Origin: a virus
Virus record (IMG/VR): IMGVR_UViG_3300050821_023990
Span: 1-31,932 of that record
DNA length: 31,932 bases
Direction: 5' to 3' (one strand)
Shown here: positions 1-6,616 of the stretch, in pieces
Layout of the letters: each line of letters starts with the position of its first letter
How positions within the stretch are numbered: position 1 is the stretch's first letter
Translations under genes and position numbers: made by a program
The notes under the pieces: generated by a model
What the model was told of the DNA's origin: nothing
Seen by the model: only the letters and a program-made list of their open reading frames with translations
Databases searched by the model: none

Positions 1-1002
1 ATGGACTGGGAGGCGATCCGTGCCCTCGGAGTCAGAGGCGGAGACATCGCGAGGGACGCGACGCTTCTGCTCTGGCTCACGCAGGAGACGATGCATCGCG
101 GCGAAGCCGTCGCCGTCGCGACAGCGTGGGGCTTCCCCACCCGCGTCGGCGAGTTCGTCTGGAGCAAGCCGAACTTTGGAGCCGGCACCTATCCGCGGAT
201 TGGGCATGAGACGTGCGTGATCTACCGGCGTGGCGCGGGTAGCCTCAAGGCGGAAGCACCGCGCGGCATCCACAGCGTTCAGCGCTGGTCACAGCCCTAT
301 GCGGGATCCGGCGGGAAGGTCCACAGCGGCAAGCCGGACGGATTCCTTGACGCGGTCGAGCGAGGCTTCAGCGGCCCGTACCTGGAGATGTTCGCGCGTC
401 GTGCCCGGTTCGGCTGGGACTACTGGGGCGACGAGTCCCTCGGCACGGCCGAGATGCCCGCCGGTGAGGCCGCGATGAAGCGTTCCAAGCCCTTCAAGGC
501 GAAGGCGTCTACGACGAGAGCGTGGATTGAGCGGTCGCGTAGACCGCTGGACCGGCGCAAGGAGCTGTCGCCGATCTCGGCCCGTCGTCTCGCGAAGGCT
601 GAGGAGGAAGACGAGCGGCGTCCGCGGCCGTTGAAGGCGCGTCGGTCGTTCGCGGTCGCTCCTGCCCAGCGCGAGAAGGTGAAGGGGATCCCGTGCCTGG
701 TGTGCGCGGCTGACCATGTGCACCCCGCGCACCTGATCTCAAAGTCGGCGTGCCCGGAGGGGATGGACGACCCGCTCGCGGTCGTGCCACTCTGCCCTCC
801 GCACCACCGCGACTACGACGAAGGGCGCCTGTCGCTGCTCGAGCACCTGGAGCCGCAGTGGCGTGACGAGCTGGCGTTCGCGGTCAAGCGGTTCGGGCTC
901 GTCTCGACGTTGAACTTCGTGACCGGCGAGCACTGGTCGCCCGAACCGGCGGCGGCCACGGCCCGGCTGGAGGGCGACTACCCGGAGCGGCCGACGGCAT
1001 GA
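1..1002 (+). CDS. MT-A70-type N6-adenine methyltransferase (C-terminal part) fused to HNH-like domain, 5' partial
   Basis: Residues 1-145 match the C-terminal half of MT-A70 (Dam/Ime4-type) adenine methyltransferases: LLLWLTQ (22-28), WSKPNFG (54-60), GHETCVIYRRG (68-78) and the terminal block KPDGFLDAVE...FARRARFGWDYWGDE (111-145). The DPPW catalytic motif should lie before residue 1, so the gene starts outside the window and the ATG at base 1 is internal. From residue 159 a second protein follows without a stop: a basic leader (MKRSKPFKAK) and an HNH-like zinc site with C232, C235, H241, H244, C265, H268 and H269. A GGTGAGG Shine-Dalgarno-like sequence lies 5 nt before the ATG of M159 (base 475), so the HNH part may also be made alone. 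Likely role: DNA modification plus a nuclease. Domain calls are confident; catalytic competence is unknown. Confidence 0.8.
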   Translation: MDWEAIRALGVRGGDIARDATLLLWLTQETMHRGEAVAVATAWGFPTRVGEFVWSKPNFGAGTYPRIGHETCVIYRRGAGSLKAEAPRGIHSVQRWSQPYAGSGGKVHSGKPDGFLDAVERGFSGPYLEMFARRARFGWDYWGDESLGTAEMPAGEAAMKRSKPFKAKASTTRAWIERSRRPLDRRKELSPISARRLAKAEEEDERRPRPLKARRSFAVAPAQREKVKGIPCLVCAADHVHPAHLISKSACPEGMDDPLAVVPLCPPHHRDYDEGRLSLLEHLEPQWRDELAFAVKRFGLVSTLNFVTGEHWSPEPAAATARLEGDYPERPTA

Positions 1003-1012
1003 CCTCGACAAG

Positions 1013-1022
1013 CCCCCCCCCC
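1013..1022. repeat. Homopolymeric C10 tract between two genes
   Basis: Ten consecutive C bases lie between the stop of the methyltransferase-HNH gene (1002) and the ATG at 1024. The tract is non-coding, so slippage would change only the spacing to the next start codon. No Shine-Dalgarno sequence is visible here. Confidence 0.9.
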
Positions 1023-1023
1023 G

Positions 1024-1329
1024 ATGCAACTGGCGATCGACGGTAGCGAGGTGCCGATGGCACGCGTCCGGCCTGCGAGGGTCACGCCTGCTCAGCGGGA
1101 GATCCTGCGGGCGCTGCGCATGCTCGGCGAGCTGCGGTCATGGCAGGCCGGGCGGATCTTGCACGCCCATCGCGAGCACGGCTGCCGTCAGCAGGAGTCG
1201 GCGTCGCATCGTGGCGGCGCGGAGACTTGCTGCGGCTATTGCTCCAGTGACGGCGGGGCCGCGATGAAGCGGCTCGCGAGACGTGGCGTGGTGGAGCGTG
1301 TTGAGCGCGGGCGCTGGAGGCTGGCATGA
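1024..1329 (+). CDS. Small winged-helix-like phage protein
   Basis: The protein has 101 residues. It opens with MQLAIDGSEVP, a leader style common in small phage DNA-binding proteins, followed by a helix-rich segment (TPAQREILRALRMLG), a Cys cluster (CCGYC, about residues 69-73), and a C-terminal helix plus wing (AAMKRLARRGVVERVERGRWRLA). The C-terminal part is typical of a winged helix and suggests DNA binding. An alternative ATG at 1057 has a better spaced GAGG upstream, but I kept 1024 because of the leader pattern. The stop overlaps the next gene (ATGA). The target is unknown. Confidence 0.7.
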   Translation: MQLAIDGSEVPMARVRPARVTPAQREILRALRMLGELRSWQAGRILHAHREHGCRQQESASHRGGAETCCGYCSSDGGAAMKRLARRGVVERVERGRWRLA

Positions 1330-1649
1330 CGGGGCCTCGCATCTGCGCCTACCCGCCGTGCTCGGAGATGTTCGCTCCGGTCGATCCTAAGCAGCGGTTC
1401 TGCCAATCCCTGTGTCGGACACGCCAGTGGAAGGCGGAGCGCGCCTACGGGCCTCAGCGGGCCGTTCGAACGGGGAAGCGCAGACCGTCCGGACTCCAGC
1501 AGAGCCACCCGAGAACGGTGGCCGAGTTCGCGGCCGACTACCAGGAGACGTTCGGGCTCACCCTCACGGCCGCTCGAATGCATGCTGAACGCGTCGCGGC
1601 CCGCGCTCTCCCTGCCCGTCAGCGTGCACGCCTGGAGGGGAAGCGGTGA
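1326..1649 (+). CDS. Small treble-clef zinc-finger protein
   Basis: The protein has 107 residues. Residues 7-32 hold four cysteines in a C-x4-C...C-x3-C pattern (ICAYPPCSEMF, then RFCQSLCRTRQW), the arrangement of small treble-clef fingers of the type C..C-F-P...RFCS..CR. The C-terminal half is helical and basic (LTAARMHAERVAARAL). It starts in an ATGA overlap with the upstream gene and ends in a GTGA overlap with the downstream one, so translation is probably coupled. It may bind nucleic acid; no specific function is recognised. Confidence 0.72.
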   Translation: MTGPRICAYPPCSEMFAPVDPKQRFCQSLCRTRQWKAERAYGPQRAVRTGKRRPSGLQQSHPRTVAEFAADYQETFGLTLTAARMHAERVAARALPARQRARLEGKR

Positions 1650-2098
1650 GGTCGGGCACGCTTCGCTTTGAGCCGACGAACCTCCGTCATTGCAACGGGT
1701 TCGTCGCGCGCTTCCACCGGCATCACAGGCCGGCGCGCGGCTGCGTCTTCTGCCTCTGCGTCGTTGAGCATGAGCGCGTCCGCGGTGTCGCGATCGTCGA
1801 GCGCCCGAGCGCGCGGATGCTTCAGGACGGTCTGACGTGCGAGGCGACGCGTGTCTGCACTGACGGCACTCCCAACGTGTGCTCGATGCTTTACGGCCGC
1901 ATCGCGAAGGTCGCTCGGCTGCTGGGCTACGAGCACATCAGAACGTACACGCTGCCCGAGGAGGGTGGGGCGAGCCTGCGCGCTGCGGGCTGGGTCCTCG
2001 AAGAGGCGAATGCCGGCGGCGGCTTGTGGTCTAGACCGTCGCGGCTGCGCGCGGTGGCGACGTTCCCGACCGAGACGAAGTGGCGGTGGGCTGCGTGA
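1646..2098 (+). CDS. XF1762 family phage protein (GNAT-like fold suspected)
   Basis: The 150-residue product matches the XF1762 family seen in many phages and prophages. Conserved blocks are FVARFHRHHRPARGCVFCLCV near the N-terminus, GVAIVERPSARMLQDG, EATRVCTDGTPNVCSMLYGR, then GYEHIRTYTLPEEGGASLRAAGW and a C-terminal WSRPSRLR...KWRW. The layout resembles GNAT acyltransferases, but the biochemical role of the family is not established as far as I know. The start is GTG at 1646, overlapping the previous stop. A GGTCTAGACC palindrome lies inside the gene near 2028-2037. Confidence 0.85.
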   Translation: MRSGTLRFEPTNLRHCNGFVARFHRHHRPARGCVFCLCVVEHERVRGVAIVERPSARMLQDGLTCEATRVCTDGTPNVCSMLYGRIAKVARLLGYEHIRTYTLPEEGGASLRAAGWVLEEANAGGGLWSRPSRLRAVATFPTETKWRWAA

Positions 2099-2157
2099 CC
2101 GGCTGTCTGAACTGCGGCCACCCCGGCTCGTGCGAGTGGTGGGAGGAAGCGGGGCGG

Positions 2158-2361
2158 TCAGCGGCGGCGTACGAGTCGTCCGACGAGCTGGTAGCTGACG
2201 CCCAGCTCTGCGGCGATTCTGCGCACGGTCCATCTGCCGTGACGGTGGGCGGCTTGGATCGCGTAGATGCGCTCGGCGTCCGCCTGTCTCTGGTCGGCGG
2301 TCGCGCGTCCGTACTTCGTGCCGGCCTCGCGGAGCATCTCGCCGTAGTCGGTTTCGACCAT
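2158..2361 (-). CDS. Small helix-turn-helix protein, reverse strand
   Basis: The protein has 67 residues. The C-terminal third is a clear HTH of the resolvase/Hin or sigma-4 type (WTVRRIAAELGVSYQLVGRL), preceded by a charged helix (DQRQADAERIYAIQAAHRHG). This gene is reverse-strand in a forward operon and divergent from the gene at 2440. A TAGACT hexamer lies 6 nt before its ATG (reverse of 2368-2373), which would fit a leaderless transcript. The intergenic region carries a perfect palindrome and an extra half-site, so it is a good candidate for an autoregulatory local repressor. The opposite strand is open across the same interval, but the HTH motif and the intergenic promoter favour this reading. 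Confidence 0.68.
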   Translation of the reverse strand: MVETDYGEMLREAGTKYGRATADQRQADAERIYAIQAAHRHGRWTVRRIAAELGVSYQLVGRLVRRR

Positions 2362-2379
2362 GCCGGCAGTCTACAGGGG

Positions 2380-2407
2380 TTGACAACACTGGCGGAAGGA
2401 GTATTGT
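2380..2407 (+). promoter_or_regulatory. Sigma70-type promoter for the gene at 2440
   Basis: A perfect TTGACA (2380-2385) is followed after 16 bp by TATTGT (2402-2407). It lies 33 bp before the ATG at 2440, which has AAGGGAG at 2429-2435. Good -35 boxes are rare in this window, so this one stands out. Confidence 0.6.
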
Positions 2408-2421
2408 CTACACCTGTAGAC
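2406..2421. promoter_or_regulatory. Perfect palindrome overlapping the -10 box: candidate operator
   Basis: GTCTACA-CC-TGTAGAC is a perfect 7+7 bp inverted repeat. It begins inside the -10 hexamer and covers the expected transcription start. A further GTCTACA half-site lies at 2369-2375, next to the start of the divergent HTH gene. Binding here would block the forward promoter, and the half-site could control the reverse gene. Confidence 0.6.
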
Positions 2422-2439
2422 ATGATCAAGGGAGCCGAC

Positions 2440-2715
2440 ATGACCGCCAACGCGAAGCAGTACGAGATCACCGTCACGCGCAGCCTCGGCGAAACGGGCG
2501 AGCCAGTTGCAGTGGCCGATTCACCGAAGGCAGCGGCCGATGCCGTTTGGGAGTTCCTCGACGCGCTTCCCGCGCTTCCCGGCCCGAAGGACTACGAGGC
2601 GCTCGCTGCCGCCACCGCTGGGCGTGCGTCGCGGCTGGAGCGCTCGGGCCGCGCCTTGATCGGACCGCTCCCGGACGGCCGGTTCCTGTTCGTGGCCGAG
2701 GCGGTGTCGTCATGA
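2440..2715 (+). CDS. Hypothetical 91-residue protein
   Basis: The start at 2440 is set by AAGGGAG at 2429-2435 and by the promoter and palindrome upstream. The frame stays open to 2095, but that part runs antisense to the HTH gene. The product begins with a beta-like segment (QYEITVTRSL), then a helix (SPKAAADAVWEFLDALPAL) and a terminal beta strand (DGRFLFVAEAV). It resembles small alpha/beta phage proteins with no known function. The stop overlaps the next ATG. It is the first gene after the local promoter and may head its own transcript. Confidence 0.65.
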   Translation: MTANAKQYEITVTRSLGETGEPVAVADSPKAAADAVWEFLDALPALPGPKDYEALAAATAGRASRLERSGRALIGPLPDGRFLFVAEAVSS

Positions 2716-2960
2716 CCGCCACCGTCCAGCCCACCCGCGTCGTTTCGGTGCAGGAGATCCGCGACGTGCTGTTCGAGGCGCGGGGCGTGCTCGCTGGCGG
2801 CCGTCGGCAACTGGCGCTTCCGAGCGGACGGCTGTTCCCGTCGTATCGCCTCGATGCCGCTGTCGGTGACGTGATCGTCGCGAAGATCACCCGGCTGCTC
2901 GACGGTCCCGGCGGGCTGGAGGGTGTGTTGACGGCCGCGCGCGCTGAGGCATCCCAATGA
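2712..2960 (+). CDS. Hypothetical 82-residue protein
   Basis: It starts at ATG 2712 in an ATGA overlap and ends in an ATGA overlap with 2957, so it belongs to the coupled chain. The sequence is mixed helix and strand (VSVQEIRDVLFEARGVLAG; AVGDVIVAKITRLLDGPGGL). No Cys motif or membrane segment is present. The family is not recognised. Confidence 0.6.
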   Translation: MTATVQPTRVVSVQEIRDVLFEARGVLAGGRRQLALPSGRLFPSYRLDAAVGDVIVAKITRLLDGPGGLEGVLTAARAEASQ

Positions 2961-3328
2961 GCGCCCCGGCAGGCCCATATACCGTCAGACACGACCGGAA
3001 CGGCGAGGTCGTCTTCCGGTGCGCGTACGCGACGCTGGAGGAGGCGCAGAACACGGTGTGCGACCTGATCGACGCGACCGACATGCAGTTTCAGCGCTAC
3101 GGCCTCGCGAGCGAGCACAGCAAAGACGAGGTGCGCGCGTGGTCGAGCACCGGCCCTTTTCGGATCGAGCTCCCGGACGGCTCCGAGACCGAGGTGCAGT
3201 GGGCCGAGTGGGATCAGCTCGCCGCAGAGGCGGCCTTCGATGACGACGAGGATTTCGCGCATGAGGAGATCCTCGCCGAGTGGAACCGGCGATACGGCAC
3301 CGCCGTACCGGAGGCTGGTGCCCGATGA
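2957..3328 (+). CDS. Hypothetical 123-residue protein
   Basis: The N-terminal part alternates strands and a helix (PYTVRHDRNGEVVFRCAY, then ATLEEAQNTVCDLIDA), the pattern of small phage proteins with a DUF2188-like or double-stranded-RNA-binding-like beta-beta-alpha core. The C-terminal third is strongly acidic (AAEAAFDDDEDFAHEEILAE). It is overlapped at both ends by four bases. The function is unknown. Confidence 0.62.
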   Translation: MSAPAGPYTVRHDRNGEVVFRCAYATLEEAQNTVCDLIDATDMQFQRYGLASEHSKDEVRAWSSTGPFRIELPDGSETEVQWAEWDQLAAEAAFDDDEDFAHEEILAEWNRRYGTAVPEAGAR

Positions 3329-3579
3329 GTGCCGTCCACGACAAGACGCTTAAGGAGCTGGACGACACAATGGCGCAGCTCGACCGTGCGAACGAAGTCA
3401 TCGACGGCCTGCGGTCGGAGCTGGCGGACATCAGAGCCGTGCTGTCGTCCGATCTGCGTGACGCGGAGCCGCTGTGCTGGGCGGTGGACCGGCTTGTGAC
3501 GCAGCGCCGCTCCCTGCTGGCCCTCGTCGCTGCCTCCCAGCAGGACGGGGATGGCCCCGCACAGGAGACTGGGCGATGA
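3325..3579 (+). CDS. Short coiled-coil protein
   Basis: The protein has 84 residues. Residues 5-40 form a heptad-like coiled coil (KTLKELDDTMAQLDRANEVIDGL). The C-terminus (SQQDGDGPAQETGR) is low-complexity and is encoded by the repeated junction sequence that also carries the ribosome binding site of the next gene. The start is at 3325 in an ATGA overlap. The function is unknown. Confidence 0.62.
   Translation: MSAVHDKTLKELDDTMAQLDRANEVIDGLRSELADIRAVLSSDLRDAEPLCWAVDRLVTQRRSLLALVAASQQDGDGPAQETGR
3564..3579 (+). repeat. Repeated gene-junction 16-mer, copy 1
   Basis: GGAGACTGGGCGATGA occurs identically at 3564-3579 and 3749-3764. Each copy holds a Shine-Dalgarno-like GGAG, the last codons of one gene and the overlapping start of the next. 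Close variants end the genes at 6284 and 10660. Confidence 0.85.
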
Positions 3580-3764
3580 CGGCCGAACGGAAGACGTTCT
3601 ACGTCGAGCGGATCTCGCGCACAGTGACGACGATCGCGGTGGAAGCGAGATCCAAGGCCGAGGCGATGCGGCTCGCCAGAGACGGCGAGGGCGACGAGGT
3701 TGACGCTCGGTCCCTCGTGTGCGGGTTCGGCCGGGTGCACGCTGAGGGGGAGACTGGGCGATGA
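3576..3764 (+). CDS. Hypothetical 62-residue protein
   Basis: It starts at ATG 3576, 9 nt after the GGAG (3564-3567) of the junction repeat. The sequence reads as two beta strands followed by a helix (TFYVERISRTVTTIAVEARSKAEAMRLARDG), a fold style common in small phage proteins. It ends with AEGETGR, nearly the same tail as its upstream neighbour, because both are encoded by the same junction repeat. The function is not recognised. Confidence 0.6.
   Translation: MTAERKTFYVERISRTVTTIAVEARSKAEAMRLARDGEGDEVDARSLVCGFGRVHAEGETGR
3749..3764 (+). repeat. Repeated gene-junction 16-mer, copy 2
   Basis: This second copy of GGAGACTGGGCGATGA spans the stop of the 3576 gene and the start of the 3761 gene. 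Two successive junctions with identical 16-mers suggest exchange or duplication at gene borders. Confidence 0.85.
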
Positions 3765-4051
3765 GCGGGCCGCGCACCGAGCCCGCGACGATCGCCGTGC
3801 TTCGCGAGGCATGTGTCGGCTGGCTCCGTGGCGAATACGCCGACCGCTGGCTGACGGCGGCGAACCTCGTGAACCTCGCCTACAACACGGGCGCATTTGC
3901 GCTGGAGGCGCAAGTGACCCGGCGCAAGGTGGTCGCCGCGCTCGCGCAAGCCGTCAAGGCCGGGGAGGTCGAGCGCGAAACGAGGAATCGGTATGGACAC
4001 GTCACCACGTTCTATAGCGCCGCCCCGTCCCCGAGAGGCGGCACGTCGTGA
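3761..4051 (+). CDS. Hypothetical protein with winged-helix-like layout
   Basis: The protein has 96 residues. Helical segments (VLREACVGWLRGEYADRW; TAANLVNLAYNTGAFA) precede a recognition-helix-like stretch (TRRKVVAALAQAVKAGEVERE) and a terminal strand (YGHVTTFYSA), which together suggest a small winged helix. This is inferred from the pattern only. It starts in the junction repeat and ends in a GTGA overlap with 4048. Confidence 0.6.
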   Translation: MSGPRTEPATIAVLREACVGWLRGEYADRWLTAANLVNLAYNTGAFALEAQVTRRKVVAALAQAVKAGEVERETRNRYGHVTTFYSAAPSPRGGTS

Positions 4052-4242
4052 CCCCGTCCCGTGAGCAGACGCGTGATCTGTCAGCTCGCATCCGAGTCTT
4101 GGAGGGCGAGCTGCAAGCGTCCTACCTGCAGCGGCGCGGAGCCGTTGAGCCGGACGGCACGGCTTGGTGTGAGTGGTGCGGTAAGCGGCCGGCGCGACCG
4201 GCCGACTTGTGGTGCATTCCGTGCAGGAGGGAGTCGTACTGA
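4048..4242 (+). CDS. Small zinc-ribbon-like protein
   Basis: The protein has 64 residues. A short coiled helix (TRDLSARIRVLEGELQ) is followed by two CxxC knuckles in AWCEWCGKRPARPADLWCIPCRR, a minimal zinc ribbon. The start is GTG at 4048, overlapping the previous stop. The TGA at 4240-4242 shares its last base with the next ATG. One of a series of Cys-rich miniproteins in this operon. Confidence 0.65.
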   Translation: MTPSREQTRDLSARIRVLEGELQASYLQRRGAVEPDGTAWCEWCGKRPARPADLWCIPCRRESY

Positions 4243-4445
4243 TGCCGTCCCCTGAGCAGATCCAGGCGGCGATGCCTGCCATGCGGGAGTGGCTGGTCGC
4301 TGATGCGGAAGCCGGCAGGCACCTCGATGACCCGCGCGCCAGCATCGAGCGCGCTCTCGACTGGACCTGCGCTGGGGCAGTCGAGGCCATCTACCCCGGC
4401 GGCGTAGCCCAGTTCATCAAGGACCAGGAGGAAAGACGTGGTTAA
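4242..4445 (+). CDS. Hypothetical 67-residue protein
   Basis: It starts at ATG 4242 in a TGATG overlap. The product is mostly helical (SPEQIQAAMPAMREWLVADAEAG; DPRASIERALDWTCAGAVEAI) with an acidic bias and resembles short phage proteins of unknown function. Its end overlaps the GTG start at 4438. Confidence 0.6.
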   Translation: MPSPEQIQAAMPAMREWLVADAEAGRHLDDPRASIERALDWTCAGAVEAIYPGGVAQFIKDQEERRG

Positions 4446-4659
4446 TCGGTTTGTCTACCGCGTCGTCGGGATCGACATCGAGGACGGCGAAGCGAAGCGG
4501 GACGAGCAGGAGACGCGCGACTCCCGCGACGCAGCAGTCAGAGCGGCGCATGACGTGCTTCGCAGCACGGAGCCTCCGTTCGACCGCGTCCTCGTTGAAC
4601 GCAGAGCCGTCCGGGAGTGGGAGCACGTCATGAGCCTGGAGGCTGCCGATGTCCGCTGA
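4438..4659 (+). CDS. Hypothetical 73-residue protein
   Basis: The GTG start at 4438 is preceded by GGAGGAA (4427-4433), a strong ribosome binding site. The product opens with a strand (NRFVYRVVGIDIEDG), then a charged helix (RDAAVRAAHDVLRS) and a further strand. No motif is recognised. It overlaps the next gene by 11 bases. Confidence 0.6.
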   Translation: MVNRFVYRVVGIDIEDGEAKRDEQETRDSRDAAVRAAHDVLRSTEPPFDRVLVERRAVREWEHVMSLEAADVR

Positions 4660-5359
4660 CTCCCAGTCCCCGAAGGTGGACGAGCGGCGGTGGGTTCTGC
4701 GCGGACAGATCCACGGCCTTGATACGGCCGAGTCCGTCGAGGTCGTCCCCGCTTCCCTGGTGGACGAGCTGCGAGCCGAGCTTCTGGCGGCGAACGACCG
4801 CTATGAGCATCTGGCAATCGGGCGCGACGCGGAGCAGGACCAGAGCATGCGGCTGCGGTCCGAGCGCGACACCGCCCGCGACGCGCTGCGCGAGATCGCC
4901 GACGTGATCGAACTCTACGGCCACTACCTCACGTACCACGCGATCGCCGGCATCCTCGCGAACGGCCCGCTGGCGACCGCTCCTGGTGGTGAGCGTGAGG
5001 ACGAGTGCGCACGGTTGCGGGCCGAGAATGACGACCTCAAGCGCCGTGTCCGCGACTACGCCGGTCTCGACGCGGCGGAAGTTCAGCGACGGGCCTACGT
5101 CACCCACGAGCATCACCTGTCGGTCATTAGGGCGCTCGTGGCCGAGCGGAAGGCGCTCAGAGCAGAGGTCGACCGGCTGACCCGCGAGGCCCACGACCGC
5201 GAGTACTGGAACGTCCAGGCGATCGAGGCTGGTGAGAGGGCGGGCGTAGAGCAGGAGCGCAGACGGCTGCGCGAGTGGCTTGAAGCTGAGCCAGCGGAGT
5301 ACGTGTTTCGAGGCGAGATCGCCGCCGTCCTCGCTGGCAAGGAAGGCGAGACGGCGTGA
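4649..5359 (+). CDS. Coiled-coil protein, 236 residues
   Basis: Long heptad segments cover about residues 30-90 (SLVDELRAELLAANDRYEHL, ERDTARDALREIADVIELYG) and 115-220 (CARLRAENDDLKRRV, ERKALRAEVDRLTREAHD). They are split near residue 108 by a Pro/Gly linker (ATAPGGERED) at the same kind of position where other genes of this operon have a module boundary. This is a typical phage coiled-coil protein of unknown role, possibly an oligomerising scaffold or accessory factor. Confidence 0.65.
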   Translation: MSADSQSPKVDERRWVLRGQIHGLDTAESVEVVPASLVDELRAELLAANDRYEHLAIGRDAEQDQSMRLRSERDTARDALREIADVIELYGHYLTYHAIAGILANGPLATAPGGEREDECARLRAENDDLKRRVRDYAGLDAAEVQRRAYVTHEHHLSVIRALVAERKALRAEVDRLTREAHDREYWNVQAIEAGERAGVEQERRRLREWLEAEPAEYVFRGEIAAVLAGKEGETA

Positions 5360-5547
5360 CGTGGATCGACGGCTCCGCCGTGACGATGGGCTGCAAATGC
5401 GATAGCGGCACGCCCCTGCCAGACGGAGGCGAGCGGCGTTGTGACATGCCGTGCTGGCAGCGGGTGGGGATGATCAACACACCGTGCTGCCCGGATTGCG
5501 CTCCGTTGCCGCCGGTCGAGGAAGGAGCGTCAAGCGATGGCGACTGA
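5356..5547 (+). CDS. Cys-rich miniprotein
   Basis: The protein has 63 residues with seven cysteines (GCKCD, RRCDMPC, PCCPDC), so metal binding is likely. The start is GTG at 5356, overlapping the previous TGA. It overlaps the next gene by 11 bases. No family is recognised. Confidence 0.6.
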   Translation: MTWIDGSAVTMGCKCDSGTPLPDGGERRCDMPCWQRVGMINTPCCPDCAPLPPVEEGASSDGD

Positions 5548-5890
5548 TCCCCTGCGCGAGTTCGCCGAGAGCGTCGCTCGCCTCGACCAGGCCACATGGC
5601 TCCGCGAGCGCTGCCGCACCTCGTTGACCGTCCTCATCGAGCGAGCACAGAACGCGCTTGCGCATGCCGACGCCCTTGCCGCTGACCGTCCTGTACGGGA
5701 GTGGCGGGCCGCACGCCGTCACGAGATCAAGGGCGAGATCCGGTACACCGAGTTCGGACGCTACGAGGACGAGCAGCCCGCCCGGAGCCACGCTCGGGAC
5801 ATCACGTTCGAGGGCTGGGAGATCGTCGTGCAGGCGCGCGAGGTCGGCCCCTGGCAGGACGTGACGGACGAGGGAGACGGCGATGCGTGA
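5537..5890 (+). CDS. Hypothetical 117-residue protein
   Basis: GAGGAAGGAG lies 7-16 bases before the ATG at 5537 and supports the start. The N-terminal half is one long helix pair (LREFAESVARLDQATWLRERC, TVLIERAQNALAHADALAA). The C-terminal half has strands (DITFEGWEIVVQAREVGPW). No motif is recognised. It ends overlapping the next start by eight bases. Confidence 0.62.
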   Translation: MATDPLREFAESVARLDQATWLRERCRTSLTVLIERAQNALAHADALAADRPVREWRAARRHEIKGEIRYTEFGRYEDEQPARSHARDITFEGWEIVVQAREVGPWQDVTDEGDGDA

Positions 5891-6104
5891 CACCGGGCCG
5901 CTCGGCTGCTGCCACACCTGCAGGATGATCGGCTCTGAACCGGAGGCGGCCGCGCACCGGATCGCGACCGGCCACGACATCGACGTGCTCGACGCTGAGA
6001 CGAGCGCAGCCGTTCGTGCGGAGTGGGCCCAGAGCTCGGCGCGGCGTGCGGTGAGCTTCGCCGCCTATGCGCGCCGTCTGCCAGCCGAGGGAGGCGAGGG
6101 CTAG
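5883..6104 (+). CDS. Small Cys/His (zinc-knuckle-like) protein
   Basis: The protein has 73 residues. GCCHTC near the N-terminus, with H25 and H31 (AAHRIATGHD) downstream, gives a plausible C2H2-like metal site. The remainder is helical (AVRAEWAQSSARRAVSFAAYA). The pattern resembles short actinophage zinc proteins. The function is unknown. Confidence 0.6.
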   Translation: MRDTGPLGCCHTCRMIGSEPEAAAHRIATGHDIDVLDAETSAAVRAEWAQSSARRAVSFAAYARRLPAEGGEG

Positions 6105-6284
6105 ATGGCGGCGAGCTGCCCGCGCTGCCACGACGTGTTCCCGGATATGGAGCCCGGCGAGAAGGACCACTGCTGGGACGAGTGGGGGCGTGCCGAGGTT
6201 CCGGTGATGCTCGTTGCACTCACTGCCGACCAGCGAGAGGACTGGGGCCAGCTCGTGGAGCCACAAGGAGAGGACGGGCGATGA
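6105..6284 (+). CDS. 59-residue Cys/His miniprotein
   Basis: It starts at ATG 6105, directly after the TAG of the previous gene, and ends in the ATGA of the next. The product opens MAASCPRCHDVFPDM and continues through KDHCWDEWGR, giving a CxxC plus His/Cys metal site, with a short helical tail (LTADQRED). The tail QGEDGR is encoded by a variant of the junction repeat. Short but well placed in the operon. Confidence 0.6.
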   Translation: MAASCPRCHDVFPDMEPGEKDHCWDEWGRAEVPVMLVALTADQREDWGQLVEPQGEDGR

Positions 6285-6616
6285 CGCGACCTGACTGCGT
6301 CCGTGCCGGAGACGACGAGGTGGAGCGTCTGCTTCGGCGCGCGTTCCGAGCGGGCTTTTACGAGAGCAGAGAGGGCTGCAACGGCGAGAACGGCACGCCC
6401 GATGACGACCGGCTGTCGGAGCTGTTCGACGACTGGCGCAGTTGCCTCGTGACGCGCAAGGCGCCGTCGCTCTCCCTCTCGCAGATCGAGACGCTCTACG
6501 AGGTGTGCCGGCAGGCCGTCGACTACCCATGGAAGCCGGGCGCGCTGCTCGAGATGGGCAAGACCCTGCGCGCCCTGCGTGCCGAGCTGAGCAAGGAGGA
6601 CGACGGTGGCCGGTGA
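6281..6616 (+). CDS. Hypothetical 111-residue protein
   Basis: ATG 6281 follows GGAG at 6267-6270. The product is helical (DDEVERLLRRAFRAGFYESR; SLSQIETLYEVCRQAVD; ALLEMGKTLRALRAEL). The pattern EVERLLRRAFRAGFYESREG resembles a recurrent small phage protein family of unknown function. It overlaps the next GTG start by 11 bases. Confidence 0.62.
   Translation: MTRPDCVRAGDDEVERLLRRAFRAGFYESREGCNGENGTPDDDRLSELFDDWRSCLVTRKAPSLSLSQIETLYEVCRQAVDYPWKPGALLEMGKTLRALRAELSKEDDGGR

Noticed and set aside
2095-2439. N-terminal extension of the 2440 gene, beginning with a Cys-rich stretch at GTG 2095
   Set aside because: The frame is open, but most of it is antisense to the HTH gene and crosses a promoter and operator. 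The first 20 residues (CLNCGHPGSCEWW) look protein-like and could be a remnant of a small zinc protein, but no stop separates them.
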